Below are positions 1-5,763 of a stretch of 6,077 bases of DNA, piece after piece. The stretch comes from Geodermatophilaceae bacterium (GTDB taxonomy: Bacteria; Actinomycetota; Actinomycetes; Mycobacteriales; Geodermatophilaceae). A program made the translations under genes and the position numbers. The stretch spans positions 1 to 6,077 of the forward strand of contig JACCTM010000495.1 of assembly GCA_013812385.1 (NCBI GenBank), in the 5' to 3' direction. Every line of letters starts with the position of its first letter. Position 1 is the stretch's first letter. Under the pieces are notes generated by a model. That model was not told the DNA's origin. It made no database searches and saw nothing but the letters and a program-made list of their open reading frames with translations.

Positions 1-752
1 GGACCCTGAAGGTGCAGATCATGCCCTTCGAGGATGCGAAGAACTACCGGTTCAACCCGTTCGACCTGACGAAGGTGTGGCCGCACGGCGACTACCCGCT
101 GATCGATGTCGGCCGGATGACGCTGGACCGCAACCCGACCGACTACCACACCGAGATCGAGCAGGCGGCCTTCCAGCCGAACAACCTGGTGCCGGGAATC
201 GGTCCGAGCCCGGACAAGATGCTGCTGGCCAGGCTGTTCTCCTACGCCGACGCGCACCGCGCTCGGATGGGCGTGAACTACCAGCAGATCCCGGTCAACG
301 CGCCGCGGTCGCCCGTACACAGCTACAGCAAGGACGGCGTGATGCGGGTCAACAACGTGTCCGACCCGGTGTACGCACCGAACTCGTACGGTGGACCCAA
401 GGCCGACACCGCACGTTACGGCGAACCGGCCGGATGGTATGCCGACGGGGAGATCCAGCGGGCGGCCTACGTACAGCACGCCGAGGACGACGACTGGGGC
501 CAGGCCGGCACCATGGTCCGAGAGGTGCTGGACGACGCCGCCCGTGAGCGGTTGGTCAAAAACATCGTCGGGCACCTGCTCAACGCCGTCTCCGAGCCGA
601 TCCTGCTGCGCGCGTTCGAGTACTGGCGCAGTGTGGACAAGAGTCTGGGCGACAAGATTGAAGCCGGCGTGCGCGCAAAGGCCGACGAGAGGGACCCCAA
701 GGCGGCCGAACAAGCCAACCCGGCCCGGGAGGCAATGCAGGCCAAGGCCTGA
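1..752 (+). CDS. katA: Haem catalase, C-terminal half (5' end outside window)
   Basis: Monofunctional haem catalase, which dismutates hydrogen peroxide to water and oxygen in the cytoplasm. The reading frame is open from the left edge (first full codon at base 3), so the GTG at base 12 is internal and not a start; it encodes Val in the stretch TLKVQIMP. About 250 residues are visible, roughly half of a usual small-subunit catalase of about 480-500. Visible landmarks are YRFNPFDLTKVWPH near the start, then RLFSYADAHRARMG, where the Tyr (codon 243-245) is the expected proximal haem ligand, then VNYQQIPVN and VYAPNSYGGP. The tail (KNIVGHLL, then a charged helix) is normal for the small-subunit form, with no large C-terminal flavodoxin-like domain. 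The N-terminal catalytic His and Asn lie outside the window. The gene faces the minus-strand operon and ends 61 bases from lysE. Family assignment is secure; the symbol is the generic one. Confidence 0.95.
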   Translation, partial: TLKVQIMPFEDAKNYRFNPFDLTKVWPHGDYPLIDVGRMTLDRNPTDYHTEIEQAAFQPNNLVPGIGPSPDKMLLARLFSYADAHRARMGVNYQQIPVNAPRSPVHSYSKDGVMRVNNVSDPVYAPNSYGGPKADTARYGEPAGWYADGEIQRAAYVQHAEDDDWGQAGTMVREVLDDAARERLVKNIVGHLLNAVSEPILLRAFEYWRSVDKSLGDKIEAGVRAKADERDPKAAEQANPAREAMQAKA

Positions 753-763
753 ACATGGCGGTC

Positions 764-800
764 GCGGACCCCTGGCTGTGCGTGAAAGCCAGGGGTTCGC
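764..800. terminator. Hairpin terminator in the convergent katA/lysE gap
   Basis: A 14-bp inverted repeat (arms 764-777 and 787-800) encloses a 9-base loop. The inner 10 bp (ACCCCTGGCT / AGCCAGGGGT) are perfect, and the outer 4 bp contain one G:T. It starts 12 bases after the katA stop and ends 14 bases from the lysE stop, so it can act on both transcripts. No T-tract follows on either strand, which is common for proposed actinobacterial terminators. The structure is seen directly; its role is inferred from position. Confidence 0.75.
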
Positions 801-813
801 CGAACGCCCCGGG

Positions 814-1461
814 TCAGGCCCGCTGCCCCGTGGCGGCGGTGACCCCGCCCAGACTCAGGAAGGTCAGACCGACGCCCACTCTGGCACGAGGTAGCGCTCG
901 CGGGTGGCGAGCGAGCAGACCACCGATCAGCCCGCCGGACAGCCCATAGCCGACGTCCAGAATCGCACCGATGAGGACGAACAGGGCTCCGAGCACCAGC
1001 ACCTGACCTGCGATGGGTCCAGCCTCGGCGTGTAGGAACTGGGGAAAGAAAGCCAGGAAAAACAGCGCGACTTTCGGGTTGGTGATTCCGACGGCGAAGC
1101 CCTGCCGCCAGCTTCGCCACGCCCCGCCGGCCATCGCTGGTCCCGGCCATGGGGAGGCAGCGACCAGTGGTTCGTCTCGGGTGCGGATCGTGTGGATCCC
1201 CAACCAGATCAGGTACGCGGCACCGACGTAGCGCACCACCGCCAGCGCCGTACCGGACGCGGCAAGGACGGCCGTCAATCCGAGGGCGGTCGCCACCACG
1301 TAGACGGCACTGGCCGACTCGACGCCGAGAGCAGAATAGACGCCGACCCGGCGGCCGCCGGCAATCCCCCGGGCGAGCAGGAACAACATCGCCGGGCCAG
1401 GCAGCAGGATCAGCAGGACACTCGCGGCGGCGAAGGCGGCAAGGGTCGGGCCGGAAGGCAT
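814..1461 (-). CDS. LysE/RhtB-family amino-acid exporter
   Basis: A 215-residue inner-membrane protein of the LysE/RhtB translocator family, whose members export amino acids or related small metabolites. Family marks are PGPA at residues 21-24 at the end of the first hydrophobic segment, a GVESA-type glycine segment near 46-50, and NPK (128-130) running into a phenylalanine-rich helix ending FFPQF (138-142). About five to six hydrophobic segments are visible, and the length is typical of the family (about 200-215). The ATG at 1459-1461 is supported by an AGGG at 1469-1472, seven bases upstream, which overlaps the TAG stop of the methyltransferase gene. Only nine bases separate the two genes, so it is probably the last gene of the operon, ending at the hairpin shared with katA. 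The substrate cannot be inferred from sequence; export of an amino-acid-like product, perhaps linked to Mca, is speculation. Confidence 0.9.
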   Translation of the reverse strand: MPSGPTLAAFAAASVLLILLPGPAMLFLLARGIAGGRRVGVYSALGVESASAVYVVATALGLTAVLAASGTALAVVRYVGAAYLIWLGIHTIRTRDEPLVAASPWPGPAMAGGAWRSWRQGFAVGITNPKVALFFLAFFPQFLHAEAGPIAGQVLVLGALFVLIGAILDVGYGLSGGLIGGLLARHPRALPRARVGVGLTFLSLGGVTAATGQRA

Positions 1462-1468
1462 GTCGGCA

Positions 1469-1472
1469 CCCT
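1469..1472 (-). promoter_or_regulatory. Ribosome binding site of lysE-like gene, inside upstream stop
   Basis: On the minus strand, AGGG sits seven bases before the ATG at 1461. It shares its first two bases with the TAG stop of the methyltransferase gene. This fixes the lysE-like start and suggests re-initiation by ribosomes finishing the upstream gene. Confidence 0.55.
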
Positions 1473-2289
1473 ATTTGCGCCGCGCCGGCCGCAGTAGGAC
1501 GACCAAGGAGTCCAGCCGCGTGAGGTTCGCCGGGGAAACCGGTGATCGGATCATGGTGGTCACGACGAGATCGGCGGAGGCTGCGAGCAGCCGCAACGTG
1601 TACGGCGTGTAGTGCCAGATGTGCTCGGCCGGTTTCAGGGTCCACCACCGTTGGCCCAGCAGCCGGCTCGGCAGGGAGGAGAAGTACGGAGTGGACAGGG
1701 CCACCGTCCCGTCGTCGGCCACCAACTCACGAATGCGCCGCAGCACCGCCAACGGGTCGGGGACGTGTTCGAGGGTGTCCCAGCCGCAGATCACGTCGTA
1801 TGGCCCGGTCAGCGGCGCGTCCACCAGCTGTCCACAGTAGACATCGAGGCCCTGCTTCACAGACACCTGTACGGCCGGCCGCGACAGCTCCACACCCTGG
1901 ACCTGGTAACCGGCATCCCGGGCTGCGCCCAGGAAAAGCCCGTAGCCGCTTCCGAATTCGAGGAGCCGCTGACCTGTCGGGCGTCGGCCGTTGCGTGCCT
2001 TGGCGATCCGGCCGAGTCGTCCGGCCGTCCAAACACGCTGCAGCACCATGGCTGGGGAGAACCGGGACTGGTCGCCGTAGACGCCGCCCTCGAAGTAGTC
2101 CACCTGATCGTAGAAGCGGGACAGCGCCATGCTCTGGAGCCGTGGCGAGACGAAGACCAGGGTGCAGTTGGAGCACCGCCGTACGCCGTAGGGCGGCAGG
2201 TCGTAAACCGGCCTACCCGCGTCCCCGCACAGGCAACAGCAGACCTGTTCGGTATCGGCCGTATAGAACACTGGGGCTGAGTCGCTCAC
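1471..2289 (-). CDS. Class I SAM-dependent methyltransferase with N-terminal zinc ribbon
   Basis: A 272-residue cytosolic methyltransferase. An N-terminal four-cysteine motif, C18-x2-C21 and C39-x2-C42, looks like a zinc ribbon and is followed by LVFVSP. The Rossmann-type SAM domain follows: motif I is LEFGSGYG (110-117), the acidic residue ending strand 2 is E134 (GVELS), and motif II is YDVICGWDTLEHVPDP (164-179). AEHIWHYT (221-228) follows, as often seen in Methyltransf_23-type proteins. Relatives with this architecture occur in polysaccharide, lipid and natural-product pathways, so the substrate is open and no symbol is given. The GTG start at 2289 overlaps the TGA stop of the upstream transporter gene as GTGA; no good Shine-Dalgarno precedes it, so translation is probably coupled. 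ATG starts further in would remove the cysteine motif. The family is sure, the substrate unknown. Confidence 0.88.
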   Translation of the reverse strand: MSDSAPVFYTADTEQVCCCLCGDAGRPVYDLPPYGVRRCSNCTLVFVSPRLQSMALSRFYDQVDYFEGGVYGDQSRFSPAMVLQRVWTAGRLGRIAKARNGRRPTGQRLLEFGSGYGLFLGAARDAGYQVQGVELSRPAVQVSVKQGLDVYCGQLVDAPLTGPYDVICGWDTLEHVPDPLAVLRRIRELVADDGTVALSTPYFSSLPSRLLGQRWWTLKPAEHIWHYTPYTLRLLAASADLVVTTMIRSPVSPANLTRLDSLVVLLRPARRK

Positions 2290-4421
2290 CCCGGCAGGCT
2301 AGTCGTCGACGGTGTCGACTCGGCGGCCACGCCGTACGTGCTCAGGACATCGAGCACGCGGGTGCGCAGAGCATCCGAGGGCGCCGGGCTCCCCCGCCCT
2401 TCGGCCAGCACCACATATCGGTCCGGAGCGCGATCGGCGCGGGAGACCAACAGTTGTCGTAGGTCATCCAGTCCGGCATCGCTGTCGTCGAGCACCACCG
2501 TCAAGTGCGGCACGAGGCGGCCACTGCCCCAGCGCAGCGCGCGCATCTGCTCGGTGGTGTCCACGTTGCCGGCCAGGACGCTGCGGGCTTGTACGTCGTC
2601 GTGGAAGCCGTCACACACGACGACGCCGCCCCGGTCGAGGACTGGACGGATCACCCTGGCCACATAATCCGCGTGGACTGCGGCATTCAGAAGAGCTTGT
2701 GCCGCAGGGGCGCTCTGCGATGACACGTCGCTGGTAGCGGTAGCAGCTGATCCTGATGAGCGGCTGGCAGCGGCCTGGTCATCGGCGCTGTCGGTCAGCA
2801 CGACGTCGTGGCCGAGCGTGTCGAGCCAATCGGCCACACCGGCGGCGACCCGACGGCGCTCGGCGGAGTCGGGGCCCTCCACGGCTATGAGCAGTCCGCT
2901 CTCGGGGGGTTCGTCCGGGGCCAGCGGGGCCGTGCCGAACAGTTTGCGCACCGCTCCCATGAGGACACTGCGCTGCCCCGGGGCCACCCGGCTGGAGACG
3001 TAGGAGCTGATCGCGACGGCAAGGACGCCGGCGATGAGGAGCGTCAGACCCGGTCCGCTGAAGACCAGCCGGGTCTGCCCGATCATGATGACGTGAGTGC
3101 CCAGGAATCCGGCCAGGAGCGGCCCGATGGCGACGGTGAGCAAGAGGATGATCCGTACCGAGGAGATGACGAAGGCAAAGGTCCGCCCGCGCAGCCGATC
3201 GACCACCTCGTACCCGATCAGGGTGTATCCGACGATCCAGGAAACGCCCGAGAAGAACCCCACGGCCCCGGCCAAGGCCGCGGCGAGAACGAACTCGCGC
3301 ATGAACGACATGACGACGAGGACCACGCCGGCCAGACCGATCGAGACACTGAAGATTCGACGGCGCGTGATCCCGGGCAGCAGGCGCGGGCCCAGCAGCA
3401 TGCCCAGGGCGAGACCGCTGAAGACCGTACCGAACAGAATGCTGTAGCCGGCCGTACCCGCGCTGAGCGTGATCACCCACAGTTGTGCGACACCGATCAC
3501 GAAACCGCCGGCGGCGAACGCGCCGAGGATGCCGACGTAGAGGGCCTTCATCAGCGCATTGGAGCGCAGGAAACTGACGCCTTCCTTGATCAGCACCAGC
3601 AGGCTGGCGCCCTTCTCCCGCGGTCCGGTGTAGGCCGGGATCACGTTGCGTGAGAAGAAGATCGTGCCGGCACTGATCAGAAACGAAACGGCGTTGAAGC
3701 CCAGCGCGATGATGATCGGGACACTCGGGTTATCCAGGGCCTGAGCCAGTTCGGGGTCGACATTGCTCGGATCGGCGAAGAATCGGCTGGCGGTGTTGAG
3801 CAGCGCGAATAGCAGCGCCGCGACCGGAACGGCGCCGTAGACCGACAGCAGGGAGAGTTGGTTGGCTACGGCAAGGCGTTTGCGCGGGACGATGTTGACC
3901 CACAAGGCCTGCTTGGCCGGCATGGTGAACAAGCCGACGGCCTCGATCAGGAATTGGGCGAGGTAGAGCCAGAGCAGGTCGTACCCGATCGCGATCGAGA
4001 GATAGAGGGAGGCCGCCAGCAGTTCGCCGACGATGACCGTCGTACGCCGATCCAGACGGTCGGCCAGGGCCCCGGCAAAGGCTCCGAGCACCAGATCCGG
4101 GAGCAGCCGGATCAAGATCACTCCGGAGATCGCCGTGCCCTGAACGGCCACCGACTCGTCGGCGGTCAGCTGCTGGGCCATCGCCGTCGTGGCCAACAGG
4201 CCGAGCCAGTCGCCGAGGCTGGACAGCATGATCGCGGCCCAGACCCGTCGGAAGACCGGAATGCGAAGCAGCGCCACAACGGAGTTGTCCCGTCGTGGTC
4301 CTTTCGCCGCTACGTCGATGGCTCGGCTCCTCGCTGCTTGCTCGTCGCGAAAGGAGAGTAGCGACGAGCGGCGGCGTTCAGACCCGGTCGGGCGGGGGTG
4401 TGTCGAGTCGAGGCGGCTCAT
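2286..4421 (-). CDS. MFS transporter fused to a degenerate thymidylate-kinase-like domain
   Basis: A 711-residue fusion. Residues 1-48 are a hydrophilic, Arg- and Ser-rich cytosolic tail. Residues about 50-475 are a major facilitator transporter starting FRRVWAAIMLSSLGDWLGLL (57-76), with the loop motif GALADRLDRRT (117-127) and many hydrophobic helices. Residues about 508-695 align by eye with thymidylate kinase: LLIAVEGPDSAERRR for the P-loop region, AAQALLNAAVHAD for the (A)EALLFAADRA helix, VVVCDGF for V-x-DRY, and PHLTVVLD for PDLTVLLD. Key residues are lost: the P-loop lysine is R522, two P-loop glycines are S519 and E521, the DR arginine is G605, and REPG is absent after VLT (541-543). 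Kinase activity is therefore unlikely. Intact MFS/dTMP kinase fusions are annotated in actinobacteria (from memory). The ATG at 4421 lies 44 bases inside the upstream gene without a well-spaced RBS; GTG at 4275-4277 (codon 49) is an alternative start. The transported substrate is unknown. Confidence 0.85.
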   Translation of the reverse strand: MSRLDSTHPRPTGSERRRSSLLSFRDEQAARSRAIDVAAKGPRRDNSVVALLRIPVFRRVWAAIMLSSLGDWLGLLATTAMAQQLTADESVAVQGTAISGVILIRLLPDLVLGAFAGALADRLDRRTTVIVGELLAASLYLSIAIGYDLLWLYLAQFLIEAVGLFTMPAKQALWVNIVPRKRLAVANQLSLLSVYGAVPVAALLFALLNTASRFFADPSNVDPELAQALDNPSVPIIIALGFNAVSFLISAGTIFFSRNVIPAYTGPREKGASLLVLIKEGVSFLRSNALMKALYVGILGAFAAGGFVIGVAQLWVITLSAGTAGYSILFGTVFSGLALGMLLGPRLLPGITRRRIFSVSIGLAGVVLVVMSFMREFVLAAALAGAVGFFSGVSWIVGYTLIGYEVVDRLRGRTFAFVISSVRIILLLTVAIGPLLAGFLGTHVIMIGQTRLVFSGPGLTLLIAGVLAVAISSYVSSRVAPGQRSVLMGAVRKLFGTAPLAPDEPPESGLLIAVEGPDSAERRRVAAGVADWLDTLGHDVVLTDSADDQAAASRSSGSAATATSDVSSQSAPAAQALLNAAVHADYVARVIRPVLDRGGVVVCDGFHDDVQARSVLAGNVDTTEQMRALRWGSGRLVPHLTVVLDDSDAGLDDLRQLLVSRADRAPDRYVVLAEGRGSPAPSDALRTRVLDVLSTYGVAAESTPSTTSLPG
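4340..4369. repeat. 9-bp inverted repeat near the start of the MFS fusion gene
   Basis: Perfect arms GCTCGTCGC (4340-4348) and GCGACGAGC (4361-4369) enclose a 12-base loop. In the minus-strand transcript the hairpin forms just after the stop of the 109-residue gene (4378) and within codons about 18-28 of the transporter. It could slow transcription or translation between the two genes, or it could be chance in GC-rich DNA. The repeat is seen; any function is inference. Confidence 0.45.
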
Positions 4422-4707
4422 CCTCGGTGCGGCGGGTAAGGCCCGGCCGGCGGCTGGGTGGGTCCATGATCTCGCCCTCGAACACCTGGTCGTCGCGCGC
4501 GGCCGGATCGGGCCCGCGGGCGGCGGCTGAACGCTGGTCGGGGAACTCCAAGGGCACTCGCCGGAGATGGGTGCGCATCGAACGCCCGAGGAAGAACACC
4601 ACGATCAGCAGACTGAGGATCAGGAATAGCCCGACCGGGCCGGCCTTACCGATGTCCTCGTCAGCGGCGAGCTGGCCGGTCGCACCGGAGAAGCTCACCG
4701 TGCTCAT
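4378..4707 (-). CDS. Small single-pass membrane protein downstream of mca
   Basis: A 109-residue protein with one hydrophobic segment (about residues 23-41, GPVGLFLILSLLIVVFFLG). A short acidic N-terminus (ADED at 15-18) precedes it, and a long basic, proline-rich tail beginning RSMRTHLRR (42-50) follows. By the positive-inside rule the N-terminus faces out and the tail lies in the cytoplasm. The ATG at 4705-4707 overlaps the mca TGA as ATGA. With no Shine-Dalgarno upstream, translational coupling to mca decides this start; the frame stays open to 4911, but that part is antisense-frame shadow inside mca. No enzymatic motif is seen and function is unknown. A short conserved membrane protein follows mca in M. 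tuberculosis (Rv1083, from memory), so a link with Mca is likely. The 3' end overlaps the next gene by 44 bases. Confidence 0.8.
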   Translation of the reverse strand: MSTVSFSGATGQLAADEDIGKAGPVGLFLILSLLIVVFFLGRSMRTHLRRVPLEFPDQRSAAARGPDPAARDDQVFEGEIMDPPSRRPGLTRRTEDEPPRLDTPPPDRV

Positions 4708-5609
4708 GCCGACACAGATTCGCGCAGGCCGGCGAACAGGTCGTCCTCGGGAATCGGACTGTCGACCAGGCTGCGGACCAGTTCGTAATCCTCGGTGGGC
4801 CAGATCTCGCGTTGCAGGTCCAGGGGGATGGAGAACCAGCGGCCCAGCGGATCGACCTGGGTGGCATGCGCGATCAGAGCCTGGTCGCGGGTCTCGAACC
4901 AGTCCGCGCACGGGACGCGAGTCGTCACCCGGGTCGAGTTGTCTTCCTTGTCATCCCAGTTCTCCAGCCATTCGGCGTACGGCGACTCAGCCCCCCTTGT
5001 CAGCAGCGCCTCGTGGATGGCCATCAGACGGGCCCGAGTGAAGGTCATGTGGAAGTACAACTTGCTCGGCTGCCACGGGTCGCCCGTACCGGGATAACGC
5101 TCGGGATCCCCGGCGGCATCGAAGGCGACCACCGAGACGTCGTGGGTCTTGATGTGATCGGGGTGCGGATACCCACCCTTCTCGTCGTAGGTCGTGATTA
5201 CGTGCGGCCGAAAGGACCTGATCAGGGCCACCAAGGGAGCCGCGGCCTCCTCGGTCGGTACCAGCGCGAAGCAGCCTTCCGGAAGATCGGGCAACGGGTC
5301 GCCTTCCGGCAGACCGGAATCGACGAAGCCCAGCCAGGCCTGCGAGACGCCGAGGATCTCCCGTGCCCGGTCCATCTCCGCCGCGCGGATGTTGGCGATG
5401 TCGGCCAGCACGTCGGGGCGGTCCATCGCCGGGTTGAGGATGGAGCCGCGCTCGCCGCCGGTGCAGGTCGCGACCAGCACCTCCACACCTTCCCGGACGT
5501 ACCGGGCCATCGTGGCGGCACCTTTGCTGGACTCGTCATCCGGATGTGCGTGTACGGCCATCAGCCGCAGCGGCGTCTGACCAGCAAGAAGGATCGAACT
5601 CACCTCCAT
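4704..5609 (-). CDS. mca: Mycothiol S-conjugate amidase Mca
   Basis: A zinc-dependent amidase that hydrolyses mycothiol S-conjugates of toxins and antibiotics, giving glucosaminyl-inositol and an N-acetylcysteine S-conjugate for export. LmbE/PIG-L fold, about 301 residues from the first ATG, close to known Mca (about 290). Visible motifs: MAVHAHPDDESSKGAA (17-32), with H22 and D25 as expected zinc ligands and D24 as base; TGGERGSILNP (50-60); WLGFVDSGLP (92-101); TTYDEKGGYPHPDHI (139-153), with Y147, H149 and zinc ligand H152 by analogy with MshB; and RVTTRVPCADWF and AHATQVDPLGRWF further on. The SSKG after HPDDE and the long C-terminal region favour Mca over the deacetylase MshB. The start is unsettled: the ATG at 5607-5609 has no upstream RBS, while a perfect GGAGGTGA covers its codons 2-4. 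It heads the minus-strand operon and is divergent from greA. Confidence 0.95.
   Translation of the reverse strand: MEVSSILLAGQTPLRLMAVHAHPDDESSKGAATMARYVREGVEVLVATCTGGERGSILNPAMDRPDVLADIANIRAAEMDRAREILGVSQAWLGFVDSGLPEGDPLPDLPEGCFALVPTEEAAAPLVALIRSFRPHVITTYDEKGGYPHPDHIKTHDVSVVAFDAAGDPERYPGTGDPWQPSKLYFHMTFTRARLMAIHEALLTRGAESPYAEWLENWDDKEDNSTRVTTRVPCADWFETRDQALIAHATQVDPLGRWFSIPLDLQREIWPTEDYELVRSLVDSPIPEDDLFAGLRESVSA
5600..5607 (-). promoter_or_regulatory. Strong Shine-Dalgarno inside the predicted start of mca
   Basis: On the minus strand, GGAGGTGA begins at the last base of the ATG at 5609-5607. It lies eight bases (counted from GGAGG) before an in-frame ATC at 5592-5594. No in-frame ATG, GTG or TTG stands at a usable distance; the next ATG is codon 17 (5559-5561). 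Either the ATG is used leaderlessly and the match is accidental, or translation starts at a non-standard ATC. Confidence 0.5.
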
Positions 5610-5676
5610 ATCATGGCAATGCGCTCAGCCGCGGTCGCGGCAGCCTCGGCAAGGACGCGGTAACGTCGCACTGGCT

Positions 5677-5713
5677 CCTGCACCGGCATCAGCACAAAAC
5701 CCTGGCACCGGCA
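5677..5713. repeat. Direct repeat CCTG(G)CACCGGCA upstream of greA
   Basis: CCTG-CACCGGCA (5677-5688) recurs as CCTGG-CACCGGCA (5701-5713), with the cores 25 bases apart and an A-rich spacer (AGCACAAAAC) between. It may be a paired operator for the divergent promoters or a chance duplication. The repeat is seen; function is not shown. Confidence 0.35.
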
Positions 5714-5750
5714 ACCGTAGGACCACGCCATCCGCACCACCACGCACTAG

Positions 5751-5755
5751 AGGAG
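5751..5755 (+). promoter_or_regulatory. Ribosome binding site of greA
   Basis: AGGAG lies eight bases before the GTG at 5764-5766. It supports that codon as the greA start. Confidence 0.8.
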
Positions 5756-5763
5756 TTCCCACC

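Larger units (their letters stand above)
5610..5763. promoter_or_regulatory. Divergent mca/greA intergenic region
   Basis: These 154 bases must hold the promoter of greA (+) and probably that of the mca operon (-), since the two genes diverge. I could not find a convincing -35/-10 pair. TAACGT (5661-5666) and TAGGAC (5718-5723) resemble -10 boxes on the plus strand but have no good -35 partner. The region also carries a short direct repeat and the greA RBS. No RNA gene or coding ORF is evident. Confidence 0.45.

Noticed and set aside
467..1648. Long minus-strand ORF (393 codons) across katA, the intergenic gap, lysE and the methyltransferase end
   Set aside because: It is a GC-rich shadow frame with Arg/Pro-rich, low-information protein and no recognisable domain. 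It crosses three well-supported genes and the terminator hairpin.
1542..2462. Plus-strand ORF of 306 codons antisense to the methyltransferase
   Set aside because: Arg/Pro/Ser-rich shadow frame with no domain. The minus-strand methyltransferase motifs are clear.
2286..2900. Active thymidylate kinase function for the transporter's C-terminal domain
   Set aside because: The P-loop lysine and glycines, the DR arginine and the REPG motif are all absent, so phosphoryl transfer by the usual mechanism is not supported.
2808..3653. Plus-strand ORF of 281 codons antisense to the transporter gene
   Set aside because: The composition (Glu/Asp/Gln/Gly/Arg-rich, no hydrophobic core) is typical of the antisense of a membrane-protein gene. 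The minus-strand MFS frame is convincing.
4708..4911. Longer start for the 109-residue membrane protein, extending into mca
   Set aside because: The extra 68 residues are Arg/Pro/Gly-rich and lie wholly in another frame of mca. The ATGA overlap at 4704-4707 gives a natural start.
4812..5663. Plus-strand ORF of 283 codons antisense to mca
   Set aside because: It lies opposite a gene with every Mca motif intact, has no recognisable domain, and its codon pattern is the mirror of the mca frame.
5661..5666. TAACGT as the greA -10 box
   Set aside because: The hexamer fits TANNNT, but no -35-like sequence sits 16-19 bases upstream and it is about 100 bases from the start codon, so I do not call it a promoter.
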